Source of the DNA: Vibrio atlanticus
Lineage (GTDB): Bacteria > Pseudomonadota > Gammaproteobacteria > Enterobacterales > Vibrionaceae
Direction of reading: 5' to 3'
NCBI RefSeq assembly: GCF_024347315.1
Contig: NZ_AP025460.1
Location: 496,001-560,000, forward strand
DNA: 64,000 nucleotides
Position numbers and translations under genes: made by a program. How positions within the stretch are numbered: position 1 is the stretch's first letter; the number at the start of each line of letters is the position of its first letter. The notes below the pieces were generated by a model, which saw nothing but the letters and a program-made list of their open reading frames with translations, searched no databases and was not told the origin of the DNA. Shown in pieces: positions 1 to 9,301 of the stretch.

Positions 1-1247
1 ATTTAGAAACCGATAGTCGTAAGCTATTAAAGGTGCTGTTGGTTGGACAACCTGAATTACAGCAACACTTACAAACCACACAGCTACGTCAACTCGCGCA
101 GCGGATTACAGGTCGCTATCACTTATTACCTCTTAATATCGAAGAAACGGGTAAGTACATCGCGTTTCGTTTGGAAACGGCGGGTGGTGAGCAGATGTTG
201 TTTTCGAATCGTTCAATCAAGCTTATCGCCCAATATACCCATGGTATTCCGAGGCTCATTAACTTGGTGTGTGATAAAGCGCTGCAATTGGCTTTCCATG
301 ATGGTGATAAATCACCGAGTAATGAAACGGTTAACCGAGCTTGTCAGCAGGTCATGTCCTTTCAGGCCGATGTGTATCACGTCGAGAAAACTCGTGCTAC
401 TCATGTAGTTCCAAAATTAATCCAATACGCGGGGATTGCCGCATTAAGTGTCGGCCTTGCAATCGCGACCTTTAACTTCGCCCCAACCTATATTAGTTCA
501 TGGATGCCTGCAGATACTTCCAGTGAGGTGAAAACGGAAGTAGCGGCGAATACTCAACGATCATTTGTGGCTGAAACACCGATATTGGATGATAAATCTA
601 TACCGGTTCAAGGTCTCAAGACTTCGAAGTTTGCACTACCACAAGATGTTCAGAATCACTTAAAGCAAGGGAATAATCAAACGCTTGCAATTAGGGACCT
701 ATACACGCTTTGGGGGTATGAATCTTCGCTTCGTGATTGGCTATGTTTGAGTGAACAACAAAGTGTATTTGTATGTGAGCAACATCAAGCCAATTTAGAA
801 TATTTGATTGAACTTGGAGTTCCCGTGGTTCTTAATCTGGAATTAGGTCAAGAACCTGTGTTTGCTGTACTTTATGGCGCGTCTGAGGAGTCTGTTGAGC
901 TCCTAGTCAACGAAAAGCTATTGGTGATGCCTAAGCGCACCTTAAAGCAAATTTGGCAAGGTGATTATGTCGCGATTTGGAAACAGCCGCTAAGAGAGAC
1001 CCTGAAAGAGGGCTATCAAGGTGAGGCGGTTGCTTTACTTGATCTATTGCTTTCAGAAGTCTTGGGTGAAGACGTATCGGGCAGTGATGTATTTGACTAT
1101 GAATTGAAAATGAAAATCGAAGCGTTTCAAACTTGGCAGGGTATGTCTGTTGATGGCATCGCAGGTAAGCGCACCTTAGCAAGGTTGCAGAGATTAGCTC
1201 AACTAGACTCGCCTAAGTTGATGTCATTAGAAGGAGGCGAAAGCTAA
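1..1247 (+). CDS. exeA: ExeA/GspA-type AAA+ ATPase with peptidoglycan-binding domain (5' end outside window)
   Basis: The reading frame is open from base 3, so this is the C-terminal part (about 414 residues seen). It begins at the end of an AAA+ module (LLVGQPEL, then GIPRLINLVCDKAL); the Walker motifs lie upstream. A hydrophobic segment at about 425-490 should span the inner membrane. The periplasmic part ends with GDYVAIW and a peptidoglycan-binding repeat at about 1095-1210 (FQTWQGMSVDGIAG). In Aeromonas and Vibrio, ExeA with ExeB uses ATP and wall binding to help assemble the type II secretion secretin. The stop overlaps the start of exeB (TAATG), so the two are translationally coupled. 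Confidence 0.9.
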   Translation, partial: LETDSRKLLKVLLVGQPELQQHLQTTQLRQLAQRITGRYHLLPLNIEETGKYIAFRLETAGGEQMLFSNRSIKLIAQYTHGIPRLINLVCDKALQLAFHDGDKSPSNETVNRACQQVMSFQADVYHVEKTRATHVVPKLIQYAGIAALSVGLAIATFNFAPTYISSWMPADTSSEVKTEVAANTQRSFVAETPILDDKSIPVQGLKTSKFALPQDVQNHLKQGNNQTLAIRDLYTLWGYESSLRDWLCLSEQQSVFVCEQHQANLEYLIELGVPVVLNLELGQEPVFAVLYGASEESVELLVNEKLLVMPKRTLKQIWQGDYVAIWKQPLRETLKEGYQGEAVALLDLLLSEVLGEDVSGSDVFDYELKMKIEAFQTWQGMSVDGIAGKRTLARLQRLAQLDSPKLMSLEGGES

Positions 1248-2188
1248 TGTCACGTATTATGCACGAGCTTAAACAGTCTTCTAATCATAAATCTAGCTTT
1301 AAAGGTTACCAAAACCATCACGTGCCTAGCTCTGTTAGAGGGATTAGCAACAAACGAGGTTCATCGTTAACAATGGGACTGATCCTTGTCTTGGTGCCTT
1401 CTTTATTGGTGGGCGGCGTTCTGGTTTATCAGTCGTATAATCAACAGCAGCAAGGCTCGGTTAGCCCCGTTGCCTCCGGAGCTCTGCCTGAATCAAAGCT
1501 TCAATCAGACTTTGAGCCTCAAATTGCCGGTTCTGGCATTGCCAGTGTGGATGCAGTGTCAGTGGATGCAGACGATGAAGCATTATTCTCTGTTCGCTCG
1601 GCACCGGTAAGCCAGCTTTTGAAAGCACTACCGCGTCAAGAGATACATGCAAAGATGGGCACCGACATCGGTAATATCGCTAGTGACTCAAAAGCGATAT
1701 TGGCAAATGTAGATACTAGTAATCAAGCAGCAACGAATTTAGAGCCATTATCTATTGAACCGTCAGTTCAACCTGGAACGAATAATGATAATGCCACGCT
1801 GCAATCGGACCGTGATTTACTGAAAGGGTTAGACCTCACCGAGTTGCCACCCGATTTAGCGTTGAAGCTTGAATCAATGATGGGAGAGCAGTCGGTTTCA
1901 CCTGAACCGATGGATTCTAGACCTGTGGGGAATATGGATTCTCAGGTCATCGGTTTAGAAACACATGGCAATAGATTGTCTGGTGTATTACCTAAGTTAG
2001 ACTTACAAACTCACATGTACTCGAGTAGCGAAACTAAGCGTTGGGTAAAAGTGAATGGACATGAAGTTGCTCAAGGGGAATGGATCGAGCGGGGTATTCA
2101 GTTGCTTGAGATTAAACCACAATCGGTAATCATTGAATTCAATCAGCAGAGAATAGAAATCCCAGCTTTGTATGAGTGGAAAGGTTAG
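1247..2188 (+). CDS. exeB: Type II secretion protein ExeB/GspB
   Basis: A 313-residue protein with a short basic cytoplasmic N-terminus, one membrane segment at about residues 42-60, a long low-complexity Ser/Asp-rich periplasmic linker, and a conserved C-terminal GspB domain at about 248-308 (RWVKVNGHEV, then EWIERGIQLLEI). This is the usual GspB layout. It is the partner of ExeA: the pair spans the inner membrane and periplasm and supports secretin insertion. It directly follows exeA with a 1-base overlap and is followed by a strong bidirectional terminator, so it closes the operon. Confidence 0.9.
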   Translation: MSRIMHELKQSSNHKSSFKGYQNHHVPSSVRGISNKRGSSLTMGLILVLVPSLLVGGVLVYQSYNQQQQGSVSPVASGALPESKLQSDFEPQIAGSGIASVDAVSVDADDEALFSVRSAPVSQLLKALPRQEIHAKMGTDIGNIASDSKAILANVDTSNQAATNLEPLSIEPSVQPGTNNDNATLQSDRDLLKGLDLTELPPDLALKLESMMGEQSVSPEPMDSRPVGNMDSQVIGLETHGNRLSGVLPKLDLQTHMYSSSETKRWVKVNGHEVAQGEWIERGIQLLEIKPQSVIIEFNQQRIEIPALYEWKG

Positions 2189-2272
2189 TACTATCGATAT
2201 TACTTACTGTGATTGATGTTAGCGCAGTGATAGGTATTAGCGCTGTGACTTGAATGATAAATCCAGACAAAT

Positions 2273-2300
2273 AAAAAGGAGCACCTCGGTGCTCCTTTTT
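2273..2300. terminator. Bidirectional intrinsic terminator, exeB / SH3 gene
   Basis: A perfect 12-bp stem (AAAAAGGAGCAC / GTGCTCCTTTTT) with a four-base loop. A-rich and T-rich flanks on the two sides suit termination of exeB on the plus strand and of the convergent SH3-domain gene on the minus strand. Confidence 0.9.
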
Positions 2301-2338
2301 GATATTCGATACTGAACCTACTGTAGCAAATGCGAGGC

Positions 2339-2950
2339 TTACGCCCAGCCGTTTGGTGACTTTCTACGACGAGGCATGATGTGTGGCAGAACAAGGCCAA
2401 GAAGTAGACCAATACCAGCAACACCACCACCGTACATGAAGTACTTCAATAGTAAGTCATCTTTTTGAGTATCTAGCTTAGCGCGTAGTTGACGGTTCTC
2501 AGTTTGAGAGCTCGTTAGCTGTTGGCTAATCTCACTGTAGTTCTGCTCTAGTTCAGCAATCTGCTTGTTACGAGAGTCTAGAGAGCTTGCGAGACCTGCT
2601 TTTTCGCTATCAGCACTTTGGCGAGCATTTGCCAGCTTGCCTTTTACTTCAGAGAGTTCTTTCTCTAGCTTAGGCATGCGCAGCGCCATACTTTCTTTTG
2701 TGCTTACGAACTTACTCTCAACCCAACCTTTACGTCCTCGGCTATCTTGAACCTGAGTGTAACCCGTGCTCTTGTTAGTTTGCAGGTAGGTGATTTTCTC
2801 GCCGGCATCAATACTACCTATGATACGGAAAGTATTGTTTGGGCCAGAGTGCATATAAGTAAATAGTTTGTCAGCAATATAACGGTCTTGAGCAAAGGCA
2901 GCTGGAGCCGCAAGCATTGCGAACAAAACTAAGCTAATCAGTTTTTTCAC
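2339..2950 (-). CDS. TIGR04211-type SH3 domain, coiled-coil membrane protein (YgiM-like)
   Basis: A 203-residue protein. It has a signal peptide (residues 1-20, ending AAFA), a bacterial SH3 domain (about 24-85, with GWVESKFVS at its end), a Glu/Gln-rich coiled coil (about 88-165), one C-terminal membrane segment (about 170-190) and a short basic tail (PRRRK). The layout matches E. coli YgiM. The SH3 domain should face the periplasm and may contact the wall; the exact role is not established. It is transcribed alone, between the terminator at 2273 and a hairpin at 3042. Confidence 0.85.
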   Translation of the reverse strand: MKKLISLVLFAMLAAPAAFAQDRYIADKLFTYMHSGPNNTFRIIGSIDAGEKITYLQTNKSTGYTQVQDSRGRKGWVESKFVSTKESMALRMPKLEKELSEVKGKLANARQSADSEKAGLASSLDSRNKQIAELEQNYSEISQQLTSSQTENRQLRAKLDTQKDDLLLKYFMYGGGVAGIGLLLGLVLPHIMPRRRKSPNGWA

Positions 2951-3041
2951 AGTAAATCCTTTAACGATTCAAATTGAGTAGGCGTATGAGTCAGCCTCAA
3001 TGAGCAAATAATATTTAGTTTTTTTATATGGTGCAACAAAG

Positions 3042-3062
3042 AAGGGAGGCAAAGCCTCCCTT
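3042..3062 (-). terminator. Hairpin terminator downstream of pit
   Basis: A 9-bp stem (AAGGGAGGC / GCCTCCCTT) with an AAA loop, between the pit stop and the SH3 gene. The T run is weak on the minus strand. A second 9-bp hairpin (CTGACGCTA / TAGCGTCAG, 3125-3150) sits right after the pit stop, without a T run. Confidence 0.6.
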
Positions 3063-3155
3063 TCTGTGCGTTTGAGTCAATAATGACATGGTATTTACAT
3101 ATCTTTACTGAAGCTCACCGTTTTCTGACGCTAATATTGACTAGCGTCAGGGCTA

Positions 3156-4418
3156 TTACATAGTAAACATAGCCTGAATTGCGTAGAAGAATACAACAGC
3201 AAGTAGAGCACCTGCAGGTAACGTCACAATCCAAGAAGCTACGATGTTACGCACAACGCCTAAGTTTAGAGCTGCGATACCACGAGCAAAGCCTACACCT
3301 AATACCGCACCAACCAATGTTTGCGTGGTTGAAATCGGAAGGCCAGTACCAGAAGCAAGTACAACCGTGCACGCGGTCGCTAGTTGAGCTGCAAAGCCAC
3401 GGCTAGGAGTTAGTTCTGTAATACCAGTACCAACGGTTGCCATTACCTTATGACCCATTGTTGCAAGACCAACAACGATACCAATACCACCTAGTGGAAG
3501 AATCCACCATGCGATAGTGCTCTTGCCTGAGATTTCGCCCATGTGCTCAACCGTTGAAACAACCGCTGATAGTGGACCAATCGCGTTGGCAACATCGTTT
3601 GAACCGTGTGCGAATGCCATTGCACAAGCAGTGATAACCATTAGTACGCTGAAGATACCTTCTACGCCAGTAAAACCGTGGTCTTCTTCGCGGTTAGCAA
3701 ACTTCTTCTGAATGTATAAGTAACCGCCAATCATGACGACAGCAGAAACACCTGCAGCCCATAACCATGCTTCAGTACCGGTTAGATGAAGGCCTACGTG
3801 CTTAAGACCTTTCTTGATCGTTACAAGTGCAATGACCATTGTAGTAATGAACATGTATACCGGTACAAAACGCTTCGCATTGAATAGCGGGTTTTCTGTA
3901 TCGAATATCAGTCGCTGGGCACTGACAAATATGAGATAGGCGAAGATACCGGAAATCAATGGTGTGACAATCCAACTTCCCACAATGCCTTGAACACTGT
4001 TCCAATCTACAGCTTCAGTACCCACAGACACACAAGCAAAACCGATGATTGCACCGATGATTGAGTGAGTCGTTGATACTGGCCAGCCCATGTATGAAGC
4101 TAGAAGTAGCCATGTACCAGCAGCGAGTAGTGCAGACATCATACCATACACAAGTACGTCAGGTTGATCTGCAAACAGAGATGTTTCGATAACACCTTTA
4201 CGGATCGTGTCTGTTACTTCGCCGCCCGCAAGGTAAGCACCTGCGAATTCAAAGATCATTGCGATAATGATCGCTTGTTTAACGGTTAGAGCTTTAGAGC
4301 CTACTGAAGTGCCCATTGCGTTCGCAACGTCATTTGCACCAATACCAATAGCCATCAAGAAACCGAAAGCTGCTGCAACAATAATCAGGACAGTGCCGTA
4401 GTTAGCAAGGATATCCAT
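3156..4418 (-). CDS. pit: Low-affinity inorganic phosphate transporter (PiT family)
   Basis: A 420-residue polytopic membrane protein with the PiT family duplication. The signature GANDVANA appears near residue 27 and again as GSNDVANAIGP near residue 270, each close to a run of membrane helices. It imports phosphate, probably with divalent metal as a neutral complex and driven by protons, across the inner membrane. It lies 128 bp downstream of a DUF47 gene on the same strand, the usual DUF47-pit pairing. The start ATG at 4418 is the first in frame and gives the normal family length. Confidence 0.92.
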   Translation of the reverse strand: MDILANYGTVLIIVAAAFGFLMAIGIGANDVANAMGTSVGSKALTVKQAIIIAMIFEFAGAYLAGGEVTDTIRKGVIETSLFADQPDVLVYGMMSALLAAGTWLLLASYMGWPVSTTHSIIGAIIGFACVSVGTEAVDWNSVQGIVGSWIVTPLISGIFAYLIFVSAQRLIFDTENPLFNAKRFVPVYMFITTMVIALVTIKKGLKHVGLHLTGTEAWLWAAGVSAVVMIGGYLYIQKKFANREEDHGFTGVEGIFSVLMVITACAMAFAHGSNDVANAIGPLSAVVSTVEHMGEISGKSTIAWWILPLGGIGIVVGLATMGHKVMATVGTGITELTPSRGFAAQLATACTVVLASGTGLPISTTQTLVGAVLGVGFARGIAALNLGVVRNIVASWIVTLPAGALLAVVFFYAIQAMFTM

Positions 4419-4546
4419 CGTAATACCTAGTTGTTTGATAACAAGCGGAACAAATTTAGACGCAAAAAACCGCTCAGCGAGAGAAATACTCAGCGCATAA
4501 GTGGTTTGTTCAAAAAATGCTCTTCGTTATATAGTTAACGTATGAT

Positions 4547-5227
4547 TTAAGATCGAGAAAGCATTACTTCAAGACGAGCGCCTACACGCTGTGCTTGATC
4601 TGCAATACCACCAACCCATTCAAGAATTTTGTATAAGAACATGATATCAACTGGATTCAGACCATCTTCAATCGCCATTAGTTGTTGGCGTAGTTCGATC
4701 TGCATCGCGTCCGTGTCATCTTCAATTACATCTAATTGATGAATCATTTCAGCAACGAGTGTTACTTCACGGCCTTTAAAGCCCGTTTCAAGTAATTCGT
4801 CTAATTCATTGATTACGTTTTGTGCTTGGTTCGCTGCATCTAGACAACGTTTAACGTAAGCGATGAAGTTTTCTTGCATAGGAGCAGGAATGACAAGTTG
4901 ACGACCATATACACGGCCAGCAATGTCTTTCGCTAGGTTTGCTAGTTTGTCTTGTTGAGTTAATAGCTCCAACATATCGGTGCGATCAACTGGCATAAAC
5001 AAACCGCGAGGAAGTTTAAGGCGAATTTCACGTTTTAGTACGTCAGCTTCTTTCTCAAGGTGAGAAATCTGAGCTCGAATTTCTGATGCTTTCTCCCAGT
5101 CACCTTTTGAAGAAACTTCAAAGAAATTAACTAGGTGAGAACAACATTCGTTCACGCATACTACGTGACGCTGCAAAGGTTTAATTGGGGACTTTGCAAA
5201 TAACCCCATAATTGTATTTACTGGCAT
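4547..5227 (-). CDS. DUF47 (TIGR00153) PhoU-like phosphate transport accessory protein
   Basis: A 226-residue all-helical protein of the DUF47 family, distantly related to PhoU. It has the typical start MPVNTIMGLFAKSP, acidic and His residues that could bind metal along the helices (QISHLEKEAD, IHQLDVIEDDTD) and the end LEWVGGIADQAQRVG. Members are encoded beside pit genes and are thought to modulate the transporter; the mechanism is unresolved. A second ATG two codons upstream (5233) is possible, but a Shine-Dalgarno-like AGG lies too close to it. The upstream region holds a small palindrome, CACCAT/ATGGTG, at 5268-5283. Confidence 0.85.
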   Translation of the reverse strand: MPVNTIMGLFAKSPIKPLQRHVVCVNECCSHLVNFFEVSSKGDWEKASEIRAQISHLEKEADVLKREIRLKLPRGLFMPVDRTDMLELLTQQDKLANLAKDIAGRVYGRQLVIPAPMQENFIAYVKRCLDAANQAQNVINELDELLETGFKGREVTLVAEMIHQLDVIEDDTDAMQIELRQQLMAIEDGLNPVDIMFLYKILEWVGGIADQAQRVGARLEVMLSRS

Positions 5228-5434
5228 GGTCATCCAACCTAATAAATAATAACCTTAAAACAACATACACCATATTCATGGTGAAATGTTAAGCGATGGC
5301 TACAAAGTCGCGCATGTTAACCTAATCAATGTCTCATTAAAACTGTTTTAGATCATCATAAGGGCGATATTTCTGACTTGCTGAGTTTTCAAATTGGCAA
5401 TATCCTGTCCCTATCTTCACAGAAAGGTATAACT

Positions 5435-6952
5435 ATGGAAACCGAGATAGAACTGAAGTTTTTTGTTTCTCCTGATTTTTCAGAGACTTTACGCAATAAA
5501 ATTGCTGAAACTAAAGTACTTCAGCACAGTTGTCGTGAGCTAGGTAACATCTACTTTGACACCCCCGATAACTGGTTACGTAAGCACGATACTGGCTTGC
5601 GCATTCGACGCTTTGATGACGTATTTGTACAAACCGTAAAGACGGCTGGTCGTGTGGTTGCAGGCCTGCATCAAAGGCCTGAATACAATGCAGAACATGA
5701 CAGCAATGAACCTAAGCTAGCCCTACATCCAGAGGACATCTGGCCAGCGGGCAAAGACATCGAAACGCTGCAAGCTGAGTTGACTCCTCTATTTTCTACC
5801 AACTTCACACGTGAGCAGTGGTTGATTGGTATGCCTGATGGCAGTCAAGTCGAGGTCGCATTCGATCAAGGTTTTGTTGAATCAGGCGAACTGCAAGAAC
5901 CGATTTGTGAAGTCGAATTGGAACTTAAGTCCGGTCAAACAGATGCTCTGTTTACACTGTCTCGTCAATTCTGTGAACAAGGTGGCATGCGTTTAGGTAA
6001 TCTAAGCAAAGCCGCTAAGGGTTACCGCCTTGCTCAAGGTTATCAAGGAGATGAAGTCACTCCTTTGACCTTAGTTGATACTGCTAAAAGTGATACTGTT
6101 GAATCGTGTTTCATTCAATCTTTAGAGCATGCTCTCGCTCATTGGCATTATCATGAGCAGATCTTCACCGAGCGCCAATCAATTGAAGCGTTACATGAGA
6201 TCAGTCACTCGCTGAGTTTCATTCGTCAAACCTTCACGATCTATGGTGGCATTGTTCCAAGACGCGCGAGTGCTATTTTACGTCAAGAGCTCAAGTGGCT
6301 TGAGCAAGAACTCAACTGGCTGAAAAGCTATGACCACTTCGAAGATTTGCTCGAAGATAAAGGCCACGTGCTACGTAAATTGGATGCTCGTAAGTTTTTG
6401 GTCGCTGAACTTAAAGAGATGCAAGAGCAACTTCCCGATCGCGAAGAACTGCTTACCCTGTTGAGCTCTGCTCGTTACACTGGTTTGTTGCTAGATCTGA
6501 GTCGCTGGATCTTGTCTCGTGGCTGGCAACCTTTCTTAGACGAAAAAGCACGAGAACAAATGGCACGTGGTATCGAATGGTTTTCGGTTAAGCAGCTCGA
6601 TCGCACATGGGCCGACTTGATGGAAGCTTTCCCGCCAGAGCGAGTGATGACTAGCCAAGCGTATATTGAGCAGCAATATCGTTTGATGAGAAACCTATAT
6701 TCTGGTGTTGGTTTCGCGAGTTTGTATGATGACGATGAACGAAACAGTTTCCGCTTGCCATGGGCTGATATGGTTCAAGGTATCGACGATTTACTAGCAC
6801 TTAAAACATTAGAGCCTTTGACTGAAAAATTAGAAGGCGATGAGAAGGTTCAGCTAGAGCGTTGGTTAGCTCGTCAAGAGGTGTCTATTCTGCATGCGAT
6901 GGAACAGACACGCCAAATAAGTGTAGAAGTTGAGCCGTATTGGCAAGACTGA
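5435..6952 (+). CDS. ygiF: Inorganic triphosphatase, CYTH and CHAD domains
   Basis: A 505-residue protein starting at the ATG 5435 behind AGAAAGG; an in-frame upstream extension to 5378 lacks a ribosome site. The N-terminal CYTH domain carries the ExExK motif at residues 4-8 (EIELK) and further strands with alternating charged residues, as in triphosphate tunnel metalloenzymes. The C-terminal CHAD domain (about 220-500) is helical, with conserved His (SFIRQTF, LDARKF regions), and binds polyphosphate. E. coli YgiF hydrolyses tripolyphosphate. Its nearness to the pit/DUF47 genes fits phosphate metabolism. It ends at a strong bidirectional terminator. Confidence 0.9.
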   Translation: METEIELKFFVSPDFSETLRNKIAETKVLQHSCRELGNIYFDTPDNWLRKHDTGLRIRRFDDVFVQTVKTAGRVVAGLHQRPEYNAEHDSNEPKLALHPEDIWPAGKDIETLQAELTPLFSTNFTREQWLIGMPDGSQVEVAFDQGFVESGELQEPICEVELELKSGQTDALFTLSRQFCEQGGMRLGNLSKAAKGYRLAQGYQGDEVTPLTLVDTAKSDTVESCFIQSLEHALAHWHYHEQIFTERQSIEALHEISHSLSFIRQTFTIYGGIVPRRASAILRQELKWLEQELNWLKSYDHFEDLLEDKGHVLRKLDARKFLVAELKEMQEQLPDREELLTLLSSARYTGLLLDLSRWILSRGWQPFLDEKAREQMARGIEWFSVKQLDRTWADLMEAFPPERVMTSQAYIEQQYRLMRNLYSGVGFASLYDDDERNSFRLPWADMVQGIDDLLALKTLEPLTEKLEGDEKVQLERWLARQEVSILHAMEQTRQISVEVEPYWQD

Positions 6953-6974
6953 GTTTCATAACAACATGAAATTG

Positions 6975-7002
6975 AAAATAGGGCTTCGGCCCTATTTTTT
7001 TG
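6975..7002. terminator. Bidirectional terminator, ygiF / potassium channel
   Basis: A perfect 10-bp stem (AAAATAGGGC / GCCCTATTTT) closed by a TTCG loop and followed by T7 on the plus strand. The stop codon of the convergent channel gene (6992-6994) lies inside the 3' arm. Confidence 0.92.
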
Positions 7003-7741
7003 TTTGCTGTTCTAGCTTTTCTAGTCGTTCGAGGATTTTCTGTTGTTGTTCAATGATCTTCTCAAGGTGCTTCTCTTTGTTTTCTGCTCGTTGATTCTCA
7101 TGGCGAGTTGGAGAGGTGATCAAAGAAGTAATCAACCCTGAAATCATACCAAAAACACCTACACCACAAATGATCACCAGAGAAGCGACTAACTTGCCTG
7201 AGCTCGTCACTGGATAATGATCGCCGTACCCCACGGTACTAATCGTTACGAAAGCCCACCATAAAGCATCTTGGCCAGTGGTAATGTTGGCATTGGGATC
7301 CTTGTGCTCTAGCAGCAGTATTGTTCCAGCACCTATGGTCAGGAGAATAACCAATAGCAAAATAATTGAGGCGAGTGTCGTTTCTTTTCGATTGCGAAAC
7401 AGCTCTCTGAAAACACGTTTTCCTGACCGAAGAACGAGAATCACGCGCAAGATCTGAAAAATGCGAGCGAATCGAAGTGGCTCGACCATAGGGATGCTTG
7501 CCAAGAAATCGATCCAGTGTACTTTTAGATATTCTTTCTTATTTTGTGATCTGAATAGATCAATAGTGAGCTGAAAAAGAAAAACGCTACAGATTATAAA
7601 GTCCAGGCCGATAAGAACTTGTTTCGATTCTTTATCAATCGGTGCAAACAATAAGCCTGAGATCACAAATAACGCTAAGAAAGAGAGAATCAGTGATAAT
7701 AAGCTCATCGGCTTAGTGGTGTCTTTGATACTATTTAACAT
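6992..7741 (-). CDS. Voltage-gated-like potassium channel protein
   Basis: A 249-residue six-helix cation channel subunit. The selectivity filter TVGYGD is at residues 169-174, between two hydrophobic helices (about 122-143 and 184-209). A preceding S4-like segment at about 87-110 (RFARIFQILRV, then RSGKRV) has Arg every third or fourth residue, which suggests a voltage sensor. The C-terminus (about 213-249) is a Glu/Lys/Gln-rich coiled coil that may drive tetramer assembly. No RCK or cyclic-nucleotide domain is present. The likely role is potassium flux across the inner membrane; gating is inferred. Single gene. Confidence 0.88.
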   Translation of the reverse strand: MLNSIKDTTKPMSLLSLILSFLALFVISGLLFAPIDKESKQVLIGLDFIICSVFLFQLTIDLFRSQNKKEYLKVHWIDFLASIPMVEPLRFARIFQILRVILVLRSGKRVFRELFRNRKETTLASIILLLVILLTIGAGTILLLEHKDPNANITTGQDALWWAFVTISTVGYGDHYPVTSSGKLVASLVIICGVGVFGMISGLITSLITSPTRHENQRAENKEKHLEKIIEQQQKILERLEKLEQQTKK

Positions 7742-7838
7742 TCATACGAGGCTCAAAATAAATCGCGAACTTTGACTGACATAGCCATCTCGCGGATATA
7801 GAAGCCATCAATATATAAGAGTTAATGGAGAACTGACA

Positions 7839-9095
7839 ATGACTAAACTGTCATTCAAGCCGTGGGAAAGGATTATCTCAGACATCCGTCTCGTTCCAAA
7901 AATGATCATGCTGATGGTTTTCAGCACTATCTTGATTATTTCGAAGCAGCTATGGGACGCAAGTGCGTTTTACGATTCATTACTTGCAGTCACTAACAGT
8001 GCACAAGTTGCACAGCAGCATTACGAGACTTACCTAGTTCAAGTGGCTTGGCAAACAGCCTTGATGATCATTGTGTTTGTGGTTCTTCTATTGGCGGCAG
8101 CGCGCGTTATGCTTCGCCAAACTCAATACCTCAATGACGCCATTAAAACGATGGCCGATAAGAACCTATCAGTGCCAATTCATATGGATTGTAAAGATGA
8201 ATACGGTGATGTGGCACGAGAACTCGAAAAAACTCGAGTCCAGTTGAATGACATGATCAAAACTCAGGTGGCCTCTTCTGATGAGTTGTTTGCCCTGACG
8301 GAAGTGATGACCATCAGCATGTCAGAAACCAAAGATTCAGCTCAGGAAGAATTTAACGAAATCGACCAACTAGCGACAGCAATGAGCGAGATGACGTCTA
8401 CTGTGCAAACTGTGGCTGAGCACGCGCAAAGTGCTTCTTCTCTTACTGAGCAAGCATCAGGTCAAGCACTAACAGGTCAGAAGTTCGTTCAAGGTTCTGT
8501 TTCTAAGATGAGTGAGCTTTCTTCGGACATCGCAGCCTCTGCAGCAGCGGTAAACCAAGTAGAAGAGCGCGTAGACTCGATTGGCAGTGTGGTTGGTACT
8601 ATCCAAGGTATTTCAGAGCAAACCAACCTATTGGCTTTGAACGCAGCGATTGAAGCCGCGCGTGCAGGTGAAGCGGGACGTGGTTTTGCGGTTGTTGCCG
8701 ATGAGGTTCGTAACCTTGCGCAACGTACTCAGCAAGCGACAGTAGAAATTCAAGATATGATTAGCCATCTACAAAGCAGTGCTAACTCGGCAGTAGAGCT
8801 GATGGAAAAGAGTGTTGTTGAAGCCGCTGAAGGCGTAGACCTAGTGACTAACGCTGGTTCTGAGCTTGATGGCATCGTAAGTCAGGTAAACCAGATTAAT
8901 GATATGAACTTCCAGATCGCGACTGCTGCGGGCCAACAAACTAGTGTCGCGGAAGAGATGAGTGTCAACCTGACCAATGTTCGTGAGCTTGTTGAAGCTT
9001 CCGTAGTGGTGGTGGGTGAGCTTCTCGAGACTTCTGAGATCATGGAAAGCAACGCACAAGAGCTAGACGGTAAGATTAAGCAGTTTAAGGTTTAA
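7839..9095 (+). CDS. Methyl-accepting chemotaxis protein with very short periplasmic part
   Basis: A 418-residue receptor. Two membrane segments (about 20-36 and 70-90) enclose only about 33 periplasmic residues, too few for a classical ligand domain. A HAMP-like linker follows (about 91-145), then a full cytoplasmic signalling domain whose hairpin tip is clear at about 255-295 ([19 protein letters not shown], then [13 protein letters not shown]). It should signal through CheW and CheA. With so small an outer part, it may sense a membrane or cytoplasmic state, or work with a partner. Single gene with its own terminator. Confidence 0.9.
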   Translation: MTKLSFKPWERIISDIRLVPKMIMLMVFSTILIISKQLWDASAFYDSLLAVTNSAQVAQQHYETYLVQVAWQTALMIIVFVVLLLAAARVMLRQTQYLNDAIKTMADKNLSVPIHMDCKDEYGDVARELEKTRVQLNDMIKTQVASSDELFALTEVMTISMSETKDSAQEEFNEIDQLATAMSEMTSTVQTVAEHAQSASSLTEQASGQALTGQKFVQGSVSKMSELSSDIAASAAAVNQVEERVDSIGSVVGTIQGISEQTNLLALNAAIEAARAGEAGRGFAVVADEVRNLAQRTQQATVEIQDMISHLQSSANSAVELMEKSVVEAAEGVDLVTNAGSELDGIVSQVNQINDMNFQIATAAGQQTSVAEEMSVNLTNVRELVEASVVVVGELLETSEIMESNAQELDGKIKQFKV

Positions 9096-9162
9096 TCCCC
9101 AGTTCTCGGTCTTGAGCTCTAGTTTGTAAGATCTAAAGGCTTGACTTGATAAGTTCACTGAT

Positions 9163-9196
9163 AAAACGCCCACATTGCTAATGTGGGCGTTTTTTA
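9163..9196 (+). terminator. Intrinsic terminator of the chemotaxis receptor gene
   Basis: A perfect 14-bp stem (AAAACGCCCACATT / AATGTGGGCGTTTT) with a three-base loop, followed by more T. Confidence 0.92.
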
Positions 9197-9301
9197 TTGG
9201 CAGAACTTTGGTATAACTAATCATTAGCTTTTAGAACTCGTTATTGAAGAACTGAACCGACAAGCCAATTGTTCGGTGCGCAGCTTACACAAGGAAGAAA
9301 C

